The notes: generated by a model not told the origin, from the letters alone. A stretch of DNA of 5,332 nucleotides from Tannerella sp. (GCA_031283785.1 JAITBC010000091.1:1-5332), one strand, 5' to 3'. Shown: positions 1 to 5,221, counted from the first letter of the stretch. Program-made: numbers and translations.

Positions 1-858
1 CTTATTACGGTTTTCAAAAATATCAATGACCGTATCAATCAGCACATCAAGTCCTTTCCTGCTTTTTGCAACAGTCGGAATCATCGGGACGCCGATCATT
101 TCTCCAAGTGTCTCATAGTTGAGCCGGGCGCCGCCGGCTTCCAGTTCGTCGTACATGTTCAGTGCGACGACCATGCGCGGGTTCAGATCAATCAGTTCGG
201 TCGTAAGATACAAGTTGCGTTCAATATTGGATGCCACGACTGTGTTGATGATAACGTCGGGCATATTGTCAAAAACATGCTTGCGTACAAACCGTTCTTC
301 AGGTGAATATGCAGAGAGAGAGTAGGTTCCGGGAAGGTCTGTTATGTTGATATGGTAGCCTTTGTAATTGAAATGCCCCATTTTGGCGTCGACGGTAACG
401 CCGCCGTAATTCCCGACATGTTCGCTTCGGCCGGAAAGGGCGTTAAATAAAGATGTTTTGCCGCTGTTAGGGTTGCCGACAAGTGCAACGTTTATTATAT
501 TTTTACGGTAAGCAAGGTGTTGCCGGTACGGTTTGTGGCAGGCGGTGTTACTTTGCCGGCAGCCGTCGTCGTCGTGAACGGCGGCGTTGTCTACTCTTGC
601 CATGTTTGCGACGTTAATAAGATCATTCGCTTCCGATTCGTATAACACTTCAATCATCTTCGCCTCGCTCTGCCTCAGCGACACTTCGTATCCCATAATT
701 GAATATTTCACGGGATCTTTCAGGGGAGAATTGAGTATTGATACGACTTTTTGACCGCGAACGAATCCCATTTCCAGAATACGTTTACGAAAACCACCAT
801 GCCCATATACTTTGACTATTATAGCCGATTCACCATTATGCAGATCAGACAATTTCAT
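1..858 (-). CDS. feoB: FeoA-FeoB fused ferrous iron transporter, N-terminal part (runs off left edge)
   Basis: The product is the GTP-dependent inner-membrane Fe2+ importer, here with FeoA fused in front of FeoB. Only the cytosolic first 286 residues are present; the membrane domain lies beyond the edge. Residues 1-75 are the FeoA SH3-like domain (LEMGFVRGQKV at 28-38). Residues 78-118 form a linker with a DDD patch, two Cys (100, 107) and several His. The FeoB G domain then starts: G1 GNPNSGKTS (128-136), G2 Thr155 in GGVTVDAK, G3 DLPG (174-177), the FeoB signature ERNLYLTT (213-220), G4 NMYD (234-237) and a G5-like TVAKSRKG (262-269). The ATG at 858-856 is chosen because FeoA homology begins there and a -7 box lies about 22 bases upstream. 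It is divergent from the RIC-type gene and shares its regulatory region. One oddity is Val208 where FeoB proteins usually have Asp in the VVDASN-like strand before ERNLYL. The family assignment is very secure. Confidence 0.96.
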   Translation of the reverse strand, partial: MKLSDLHNGESAIIVKVYGHGGFRKRILEMGFVRGQKVVSILNSPLKDPVKYSIMGYEVSLRQSEAKMIEVLYESEANDLINVANMARVDNAAVHDDDGCRQSNTACHKPYRQHLAYRKNIINVALVGNPNSGKTSLFNALSGRSEHVGNYGGVTVDAKMGHFNYKGYHINITDLPGTYSLSAYSPEERFVRKHVFDNMPDVIINTVVASNIERNLYLTTELIDLNPRMVVALNMYDELEAGGARLNYETLGEMIGVPMIPTVAKSRKGLDVLIDTVIDIFENRNK

Positions 859-879
859 GCTGTTTGTTTTTTTCGACGT

Positions 880-887
880 CAAAAGTA
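880..887 (-). promoter_or_regulatory. Bacteroidetes-type -7 box for feoAB
   Basis: Read on the minus strand this is TACTTTTG, an exact match to the Bacteroidetes -7 consensus TAnnTTTG. It would start transcription near 874 and give a leader of about 16 bases before the feoAB ATG at 858. No TTG is visible 19-20 bases upstream, so the -33 element is poor. The 909-928 palindrome begins at about the place where a -33 element would lie. Confidence 0.6.
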
Positions 888-908
888 GTACTTTTATTTC
901 ATATACCG

Positions 909-928
909 TATCCCTATTAATAGGGATA
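909..928. promoter_or_regulatory. Perfect 20-bp palindrome, probable operator 1
   Basis: TATCCCTATTAATAGGGATA is perfectly self-complementary over 20 bp. It lies between the two divergent promoters and outside both predicted transcripts, so it is better explained as a DNA-binding site for a dimeric regulator than as an RNA hairpin or terminator. Its centre (918.5) is about 44 bases upstream of the predicted feoAB start and about 84 upstream of the ric start. It shares its outer half-sites, TATCCC and GGGATA, with operator 2. The regulator is not known from the sequence; the LuxR-type product encoded downstream is one candidate. Confidence 0.65.
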
Positions 929-934
929 TATCGG

Positions 935-964
935 TCGCGTATCCCCCATAATGGGGATACGCGA
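935..964. promoter_or_regulatory. 12-bp-arm inverted repeat, probable operator 2
   Basis: The arms are TCGCGTATCCCC (935-946) and GGGGATACGCGA (953-964), fully complementary around a 6-base centre, CATAAT. The inner 20 bp (940-959) have the same TATCCC-N8-GGGATA layout as the palindrome at 909-928. The two centres are 31 bp apart, close to three helical turns, so dimers would sit on one face of the DNA. The site is about 53 bases upstream of the predicted ric transcription start, a position compatible with activation. Confidence 0.65.
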
Positions 965-988
965 TGCGTTTTAATAAAATAAAATGAG

Positions 989-996
989 TATATTTG
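989..996 (+). promoter_or_regulatory. Bacteroidetes-type -7 box for the ric-regulator operon
   Basis: TATATTTG fits TAnnTTTG exactly. Transcription would start near 1002, leaving a leader of about 27 bases containing AAAAGG (1014-1019) before the ATG at 1029. There is no TTG at the expected -33 position, which would fit dependence on an activator bound at the upstream palindromes, although -33 elements are often weak in this phylum. Confidence 0.6.
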
Positions 997-1028
997 TCCC
1001 TCCAAAGATACTTAAAAGGTAGATATTG

Positions 1029-1721
1029 ATGAGTAAAATACTTTTTTCCGGAAAGATGAAACTTGCCGATTTGATTTCGGCGAATCATAATCTTATACTT
1101 ATGTTGCCGCGTTTTGGGATTCCTCTTGGATTCGGGGATGAAAGCGTGGCGAAGGTGTGTGCGAAATACGAAATCCCGGCAGATTTTTTTCTGCTTATAT
1201 GTAATGTTTATTCTTTTGACTTTTATATACCGGGCGAGAAAGATGTTATTGCGACGGATATGCGTTTGCTGATACCTTATCTCAAGGCGTCGCATAATTA
1301 CTACCTTAATGAGCGGTTGCCTCATATAGAACAGCATCTTAACCGTATTGCAGATCATATTGGCGAGAAATACGGGACTGTCCTGAAACGATTCTTTGCA
1401 GGATATAAGAATGAGGTATCCGAACATTTCATGTATGAAGAGAAGACGGTCTTTCCTTACATCGAAACACTGGCATCCGGACGTTCGTGCGGCGCATATC
1501 GTATCCGTGATTTTGAGGAGGCGCATAACGATATTGAAGACAAACTGAACGATTTGATGCAGATAGTATTCAAATATTTGCCGGGTAATGTTTCGCAGGG
1601 AGATTCGATAGGCATTGTGTTTGATATTTTCCAACTGTCGTCCGACCTTAACAAACATGCTCTTATTGAAGAGAAGGTGCTTGTTCCGTATGTGAAACTG
1701 ATCGAAAAGAAGACTGTATGA
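1029..1721 (+). CDS. ric: RIC/YtfE/ScdA-like di-iron hemerythrin protein
   Basis: This is a 230-residue cytosolic hemerythrin-like protein of the family of E. coli YtfE (220 aa) and S. aureus ScdA, di-iron proteins that help restore iron-sulfur clusters and other iron centres after nitric oxide or oxidative damage. Numbered from the ATG at 1029, the candidate ligands are His89, His133, Glu137, His166, His210 and Glu214. Their spacing closely matches the YtfE set (His84, His129, Glu133, His160, His204, Glu208), so a complete di-iron site is expected. Residues 10-60 resemble the ScdA_N domain (LADLISAN, then PRFGIPLGFGDES), but the usual Cys-Cys after GID is absent. A TTG at 1026 is in frame, but the ATG at 1029, about nine bases after AAAAGG, is the better start. 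The gene overlaps the next by ATGA and is divergent from feoAB, linking it to iron handling. The exact physiological role is inferred. Confidence 0.9.
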   Translation: MSKILFSGKMKLADLISANHNLILMLPRFGIPLGFGDESVAKVCAKYEIPADFFLLICNVYSFDFYIPGEKDVIATDMRLLIPYLKASHNYYLNERLPHIEQHLNRIADHIGEKYGTVLKRFFAGYKNEVSEHFMYEEKTVFPYIETLASGRSCGAYRIRDFEEAHNDIEDKLNDLMQIVFKYLPGNVSQGDSIGIVFDIFQLSSDLNKHALIEEKVLVPYVKLIEKKTV

Positions 1722-2317
1722 ACGGCAGGAAAAAAGTCTTGATTGTTGAACCCTCATATGTTATTACCGAAGGATTAATGAAAATACTCGGAGAGTCGAT
1801 ATCGCTGGAAATGTTGTCTCCGTTACATGATGTAGAATGTCTGAACGGCCGGCTGGTAACGGGAAGGCCTGATATCCTGTTGATGAATCCTACGTTGTTG
1901 CCGTCTATGGGACATAATGCACTGAAGGGTATCATGCAGGAATATCCGCAAATGGCGATAGTGGCGCTGGTATATCAGTATGTGGAAAATTCTGTTGTCA
2001 GGATATTCAACGGAGTTATTGATATACGGGAAGAAAGGGAGCATATAAGCGTAATTTTGTTGGACTGTTGTTCGCTGATGAATATCAGTTATGCTTCGGA
2101 AGATAACTGCTCCGAATTGACAAAGCGCGAAACGGACGTTCTTGTTTTGATAGCCAGAGGTCTGATGAGCAAAGAGATTGCGGACAGGTTGAATATTTCC
2201 GTTCATACGGTTATCTCGCATCGTAAAAATATTTCCCGTAAAACAAACATAAAATCCGTTGCCGGCCTTGCCATGTATGCTTTGATGAATAATCTGGTAG
2301 AGGAAGGAACGATCTGA
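1718..2317 (+). CDS. LuxR/NarL-type transcriptional regulator with degenerate receiver domain
   Basis: The 199-residue product has the two-part layout of a NarL/FixJ response regulator. Residues 5-115 look like a receiver domain (KVLIVEPSYVITEGLMKIL at 6-24), but the acidic pair is Glu11-Pro12 and the phospho-acceptor position is Asn57 (DILLMNP). The switch Thr/Ser is also missing, around LVYQY (84-88). Phosphorylation is therefore unlikely and another signal is inferred. Residues 133-195 are a textbook LuxR-type HTH: LTKRETDVLVLIARG, then SKEIADRLNISVHTVISHRK, with a final region ending ALMNNLV. Its ATG overlaps the stop of the RIC-type gene as ATGA, pointing to translational coupling and joint control. 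It may sense the state of its di-iron partner or of iron or NO, and may bind the palindromes upstream of the operon; both are inferences. The DNA-binding class is secure. Confidence 0.92.
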   Translation: MNGRKKVLIVEPSYVITEGLMKILGESISLEMLSPLHDVECLNGRLVTGRPDILLMNPTLLPSMGHNALKGIMQEYPQMAIVALVYQYVENSVVRIFNGVIDIREEREHISVILLDCCSLMNISYASEDNCSELTKRETDVLVLIARGLMSKEIADRLNISVHTVISHRKNISRKTNIKSVAGLAMYALMNNLVEEGTI

Positions 2318-2357
2318 GATTTTGACGGTGAATGGCAAAAGGTTCGCGGGTGAAGCG

Positions 2358-4559
2358 CTAATCGTTATCTTGGATATGATTTACGACGTTTGTCGTCCGG
2401 AACGGGAAATCGGGATATTCGTATAATTTGAACTTCGGCTCCGTCGTTCCTTCTGTATATTTCCAGATGGTTTGATATACTTTCAGGTCTTCACCCAAAC
2501 TTTCTAATTGCTTCAGATAGGCAAGTATGGACTTGTTTTCCGTGATGTATATTTCTCCGAAGTCTTTTATTGCCGGACTGTGTTTCCGTGTCGTATCATG
2601 GTCGAAGCATAAAATCCGTTTTCCCTCTGCCGTTATTCCGGCAAGGTGGAAAGTCATGCTTTTACCTATACCGGGCAGGTTCAGCACGCTACGGTCGGTT
2701 GCTATAAACGGGTGTGTTTTCTTCTGGAGGAAGCTGTTTATTTCTTTGACGTAAGGGATGTTGTTTCGCAGTATGGTTACAAATTCCTCCTGTTCTTCTG
2801 CGCTCAAGACGCCGAAAACTTTTTCTTCCGCTCTTTCCTGCATTGAACGTGCGATAGGGGCATATACGGCATAATTCTCGCGGAAGCCTTTCACCGAAAA
2901 CGTATAATAGGGGATGATGCCGTTGTTTATAAGTGTTTTACGCAATGCTGCCGCATGTCCGCGTCGCGACGAGGTGACGTTAAATACTAATTGGTTGGTT
3001 ACAATCCAACCCGCCGATATTATTTGCCTGACGGCTTTCCTTGATTCTTTTGTCATTTCGAGAGGCGTCTGGAAATGTGTCTGTACAATCAGCCGGTTGA
3101 TACCTATTTTAGATGCTTTTTCGCGGAACTCCCTTAATATGGAAATCAGTTCTTCGTCGACGCGCATCGGGAGGTAGGCAGGCAAGCGGGTGCCCAGCCT
3201 TATCCGCTGTATCTCGGCATATTTTTCGCCTTCGGGACGATTTTCATTGGCGATCTTTTTTTGTAAGGCCATTTTGTAAATGGCGTCGAAAATATTGCGT
3301 AACGTAGCGTTGCGGCTCATCAGCGCATCGCCGCCGGTGATAAGCATGTCACGCAGTTGCGTGTCGGTCTCGAAATAAGTCATCAGTTTCTTCAGTTTTA
3401 CAGGCCATGATTCTTTCGGCAAGAGTTCTTTGAGGTTGAAGTTGAGACGCCGGCTTTGGAAGTCGTACATGCGTTGGCAGGATGCGCATAATCCGCCGCA
3501 TGCACGTCCGACGGAATCGGGTATGAATATGGCTACTTCGGGATAACGGCGGTGTATGTTATGTCCCTCGGGTAGAATCCAGCCCGCAGCGTTGGCTTTG
3601 CCGGCTTCCACTTCGTCCTCCTTCTCCCAGGCTTTTATTTCTCCATACGTTTCGACCAGCTCCCTGGAATAAAGAACGTAAGAACGCAATGTGCGATCGT
3701 CATAATTATTCCCGGCGACATCCAACAGTGAGGCATAATACGGGGTTATGAAAAAAGGAATGTTTTTCTTTCTGGCCTCGTGTAGAACCTTCATGGTCTC
3801 GTCGGACAGTGTATAATCGAGGTAAAAGTTAAGATCGTCGGGATGTTTAATCGCCATATGCAAATGAAAACGATGGCTGTTCCACCATTCGTTTACGAGT
3901 CGTTGTTTTTCCTCAAAACTCCAGAATTCCGGAAGATAGTACTGAGTATTGACGGAATGATGCCTTCCGAGACGCTGGATAAGTTTGTTGATAATACGCT
4001 GTTTGTTCATTTCACGTACCTGCTGTACCGTCGGATTTAATCCCGAAACCCACTGTTTTGCCCAATGTGCGACTTTTGCCTCTGTCACTGTTCCGTCATG
4101 AATGTTTTTAGGGACATTCCGAAAAATAAAATACAAATCGGTAAGCAAGTCTGTTTTCTCCACATCGGCTGCCGTTGTTGCGTCGGCAGCCGTTTTCTCC
4201 GTATCGTCAACTGTTTTTACTGTATCAGCAACCGTTTTTTTTGCTTCATCAACCGTTACCGCCATGGAATTAGCAGTCGCCCCATTCTCCGTACGGGCAG
4301 TTGCATCATTACGCAGAAATGAATATAATAATGAAAATGTTTGTATATGAATTTCTTTGCCTGTTGGGAAATCGGTGACTGTTTCCCCGTCGTAACGGAT
4401 CAATCGTACAATCGTATCATGCGGAAACAGCTCCCGGATTGTGTTTTTGAATTCATTTACGGATGCGGCTTCTTTCGCTGCCTGATAAATTTGCGGGAAG
4501 TCTGCGGCAAATCGTTTTCTCAAGTCTTTTAATGTCCAATATATAAAAAGTTTGTTCAT
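2358..4559 (-). CDS. KamA-family radical SAM aminomutase (lysine 2,3-aminomutase-like), 733 aa, probably not lysine-specific
   Basis: The C-terminal ~500 residues follow lysine 2,3-aminomutase (LAM; about 416 aa in Clostridium subterminale), a PLP- and SAM-dependent enzyme that moves an amino group from carbon 2 to carbon 3. Visible in order are ITPYYASLLD (271-280), HRRYPEVAIFIPD (336-348), the [4Fe-4S] motif C354-x3-C358-x2-C361 followed by Arg363 (equivalent to the carboxylate-binding Arg134), ITGGDAL (407-413), RIRLGTRLP (452-460), QTHFQTP (493-499), TNQLVF (521-526), and LPGIGK with Lys633 as the likely PLP lysine. The residues that hold the lysine side-chain amine in LAM, Asp293 and Asp330, correspond here to Lys557 and Asn627, as reported for glutamate 2,3-aminomutase. 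About 230 N-terminal residues are extra, including a repeat linker at 103-137. The start at 4559 follows an A-rich leader. The gene stands alone and converges on the regulator gene, with 40 bases between stop codons and no clear terminator. The family is secure; the substrate is inferred. Confidence 0.93.
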   Translation of the reverse strand: MNKLFIYWTLKDLRKRFAADFPQIYQAAKEAASVNEFKNTIRELFPHDTIVRLIRYDGETVTDFPTGKEIHIQTFSLLYSFLRNDATARTENGATANSMAVTVDEAKKTVADTVKTVDDTEKTAADATTAADVEKTDLLTDLYFIFRNVPKNIHDGTVTEAKVAHWAKQWVSGLNPTVQQVREMNKQRIINKLIQRLGRHHSVNTQYYLPEFWSFEEKQRLVNEWWNSHRFHLHMAIKHPDDLNFYLDYTLSDETMKVLHEARKKNIPFFITPYYASLLDVAGNNYDDRTLRSYVLYSRELVETYGEIKAWEKEDEVEAGKANAAGWILPEGHNIHRRYPEVAIFIPDSVGRACGGLCASCQRMYDFQSRRLNFNLKELLPKESWPVKLKKLMTYFETDTQLRDMLITGGDALMSRNATLRNIFDAIYKMALQKKIANENRPEGEKYAEIQRIRLGTRLPAYLPMRVDEELISILREFREKASKIGINRLIVQTHFQTPLEMTKESRKAVRQIISAGWIVTNQLVFNVTSSRRGHAAALRKTLINNGIIPYYTFSVKGFRENYAVYAPIARSMQERAEEKVFGVLSAEEQEEFVTILRNNIPYVKEINSFLQKKTHPFIATDRSVLNLPGIGKSMTFHLAGITAEGKRILCFDHDTTRKHSPAIKDFGEIYITENKSILAYLKQLESLGEDLKVYQTIWKYTEGTTEPKFKLYEYPDFPFRTTNVVNHIQDND
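4152..4253 (-). repeat. In-frame 21-nt degenerate repeat coding a seven-residue Ala/Asp/Thr/Lys linker
   Basis: Within the KamA-family gene, residues 103-137 divide into about five seven-residue units: VDEAKKT, VADTVKT, VDDTEKT, AADATTA and ADVEKTD. The consensus is roughly [VA]-[AD]-D-x-x-K-T, and the codons are also similar between units (GTT-GAn-GAn starts, AAA-ACn ends). The hydrophilic, charged segment separates an N-terminal module (1-85) from the rest of the protein. A flexible or helical spacer is likely. Because each unit is 21 bp, changes in copy number would keep the frame. Confidence 0.7.
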
Positions 4560-4694
4560 AACATTTTAGTTTTTGCGGGTTACAGTAACAAAAAAGTCGT
4601 AAATGACCTGTGGTTATTATATGAATCCATCCTGTTTAACAGGAATCTCCGGTGTGAAACTATCCGTCGTTGTCATAACAGGTTATTTTTTATT
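4560..4694 (-). other. Predicted 5' leader of the KamA-family mRNA with candidate alternative hairpins
   Basis: This is the stretch between the predicted transcription start and the ATG at 4559. Read as RNA it has CCUGUU at 4682-4677 and again at 4643-4638, AACAGG at 4636-4631 and ACAGG near 4611-4607. CCTGTTTAACAGG (4631-4643) forms a hairpin with 6-bp arms, and the first CCUGUU could compete for the same AACAGG or pair with the last ACAGG. A small GUUAC/GUAAC repeat (4580-4590) lies close to the A-rich start region. The pairings are short, so a regulatory role is only a possibility. No known riboswitch was recognised. Confidence 0.3.
4617..4676 (-). CDS. Possible 19-codon upstream ORF in the KamA-family leader
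   Basis: An ATG at 4676-4674 opens a 19-residue frame (MTTTDSFTPEIPVKQDGFI) that ends with TAA at 4619-4617, about 57 bases before the aminomutase start. It begins about 18 bases after the predicted transcription start. No Shine-Dalgarno sequence is evident, though Bacteroidetes often lack one. The internal CCTGTTTAACAGG hairpin sits within it, so its translation could change leader folding. It matches no leader peptide I know and could be a chance frame. Confidence 0.2.
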   Translation of the reverse strand: MTTTDSFTPEIPVKQDGFI

Positions 4695-4699
4695 TATTG

Positions 4700-4730
4700 C
4701 AAAACTATATAAAAATTCCGGATTTCCAAG
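4700..4730 (-). promoter_or_regulatory. Bacteroidetes-type promoter for the KamA-family gene
   Basis: On the minus strand, TTG (4729-4727, within CTTGG) is followed after 19 bases by TAGTTTTG (4707-4700). This matches the Bacteroidetes pattern of TTTG, a 19-20 base spacer and TAnnTTTG. It is the best-formed promoter in the window. Transcription would start near 4694, about 135 bases before the aminomutase ATG. The small palindrome AAGCGCTT (4728-4735) overlaps the -33 element. Confidence 0.65.
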
Positions 4731-4817
4731 CGCTTACGAATGAAAAAAATATTGCCAAAACAATTCCATATATCAGAAAATCGTTTTATATTTATACGGT
4801 TTTTAAAAATCAACAAA

Positions 4818-5106
4818 TTATGAATGAAATACATATGATATTATTGTAGTTGCTTGTTGTGCGGTGATAACCCGAAAGCGGGACCGTTCATACGGGTTAG
4901 CATATATGTGCATTGACCTTCGACATCCGAGTCGCGACCATGCTTCAACAGGTGCTATATCTTCACGCAACTGTTGTACTAACGCCTGTAATGTCGAAAT
5001 CTCCGAATGTATTTTCGCGTTTTTCTTCTTGCCGGAGCTTGTTCTCTTCCTGCAGAAGTTTGTATTCCGAATATTCAGACTCTGATTTGGCGATCATCTC
5101 TTTCAT
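4818..5106 (-). pseudogene. Possible frameshifted small coiled-coil protein gene
   Basis: From the ATG at 5106 the minus strand reads MKEMIAKSESEYSEY, then two near-identical heptads (KLLQEEN, KLRQEEK), and stops at 4965-4963 after 47 residues. An in-frame ATG at 5151 would add 15 residues. If one base is removed from the five-T run at 5020-5024, the reading continues as KLRQEEN, AKIHSEISTLQALVQQLRED and on to a stop at 4820-4818, about 95 residues. That joins two amphipathic coiled-coil halves that lie in different frames, which suggests a single-base insertion or a sequence error. The last ~40 residues do not look clearly coding. The N-terminal coiled coil might belong to a transposase or nuclease accessory protein, but I do not recognise the family. 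It could also be a real 47-residue protein. Confidence 0.35.
4868..4899. repeat. Inverted repeat TAACCCG/CGGGTTA with a nested competing stem
   Basis: TAACCCG (4868-4874) is complementary to CGGGTTA (4893-4899) across 18 bases. The CCCG of the left arm can instead pair with CGGG at 4879-4882 over AAAG, so two exclusive hairpins are possible on either strand. There is no following T-run on the plus strand, so it is not a good intrinsic terminator. It might be a transposon-end remnant or a structured RNA fragment; neither can be shown. Confidence 0.35.
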
Positions 5107-5110
5107 GGCG

Positions 5111-5118
5111 CAAAAGTA
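5111..5118 (-). promoter_or_regulatory. Candidate -7 box for the minus-strand small frame
   Basis: On the minus strand this is TACTTTTG followed by CGCC, identical to the feoAB -7 box and matching TAnnTTTG. It lies only four bases before the ATG at 5106, so a transcript from it would be almost leaderless for that start. No -33 TTG is visible at the usual distance. It diverges from the promoter at 5187-5194. Confidence 0.4.
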
Positions 5119-5186
5119 ATGCTTTTTCAGGATTATCATTTTTTTTGGCAATCTGAGTAGTCTGTGTGTAATTTGAAAAATTCAAG

Positions 5187-5194
5187 TATATTTG
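5187..5194 (+). promoter_or_regulatory. Bacteroidetes-type -7 box for the Rpn-family gene
   Basis: TATATTTG matches TAnnTTTG and is identical to the ric -7 box. Transcription would begin near 5200, about 20 bases before the ATG at 5222, with an A/T-rich leader. A TTTG occurs at 5172-5175, but the spacing is too short for it to be the -33 element. The usual -33 position shows only GTGTG. Confidence 0.55.
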
Positions 5195-5221
5195 TATCGT
5201 AATTATTAAAAATAATATGTT

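Larger units (their letters stand above)
4708..5110. other. Intergenic stretch, mostly AT-rich, with one inverted repeat and a weak coding remnant
   Basis: No intact gene is convincing here. The part from 4731 to 4860 is very AT-rich and shows no recognisable feature. From about 4861 the base composition becomes more balanced; an inverted repeat at 4868-4899 and a coiled-coil-like minus-strand frame (listed separately) lie in this part. The change of composition near 4860 may mark the edge of an inserted or decayed segment. Confidence 0.5.

Noticed and set aside
909..928. Fur box or FNR box
   Set aside because: The sequence resembles neither the GATAATGATAATCATTATC type nor TTGAT-N4-ATCAA. 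The half-site is TATCCC.
935..964. Inverted repeat as an intrinsic terminator
   Set aside because: It lies upstream of both divergent promoters, no gene reads into it, and no T-run follows on either strand.
894..1757. 287-residue open frame on the minus strand, antisense to the RIC-type gene and its promoter region
   Set aside because: It covers the palindromes and the opposite strand of a gene with a complete di-iron ligand set. Its translation shows no family features.
1823..2338. 171-residue open frame on the minus strand, antisense to the regulator gene
   Set aside because: The plus strand encodes a clear LuxR-type HTH. The antisense translation is rich in Gln, His and Arg and has no recognisable domain.
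2318..2357. Bidirectional terminator between the convergent genes
   Set aside because: Only the 6-bp palindrome AGCGCT is present; there is no stable stem or T-run.
4863..4905. Integron attC site or group II intron domain V
   Set aside because: The core-site consensus (RYYYAAC/GTTRRRY) is not met, and the hairpin lacks the domain V pattern and neighbouring intron sequence.
4864..5119. Two overlapping plus-strand frames of 73 and 68 residues
   Set aside because: They are Cys/Phe/Arg/Ser-rich translations opposite the coiled-coil frame, with no promoter or family features.
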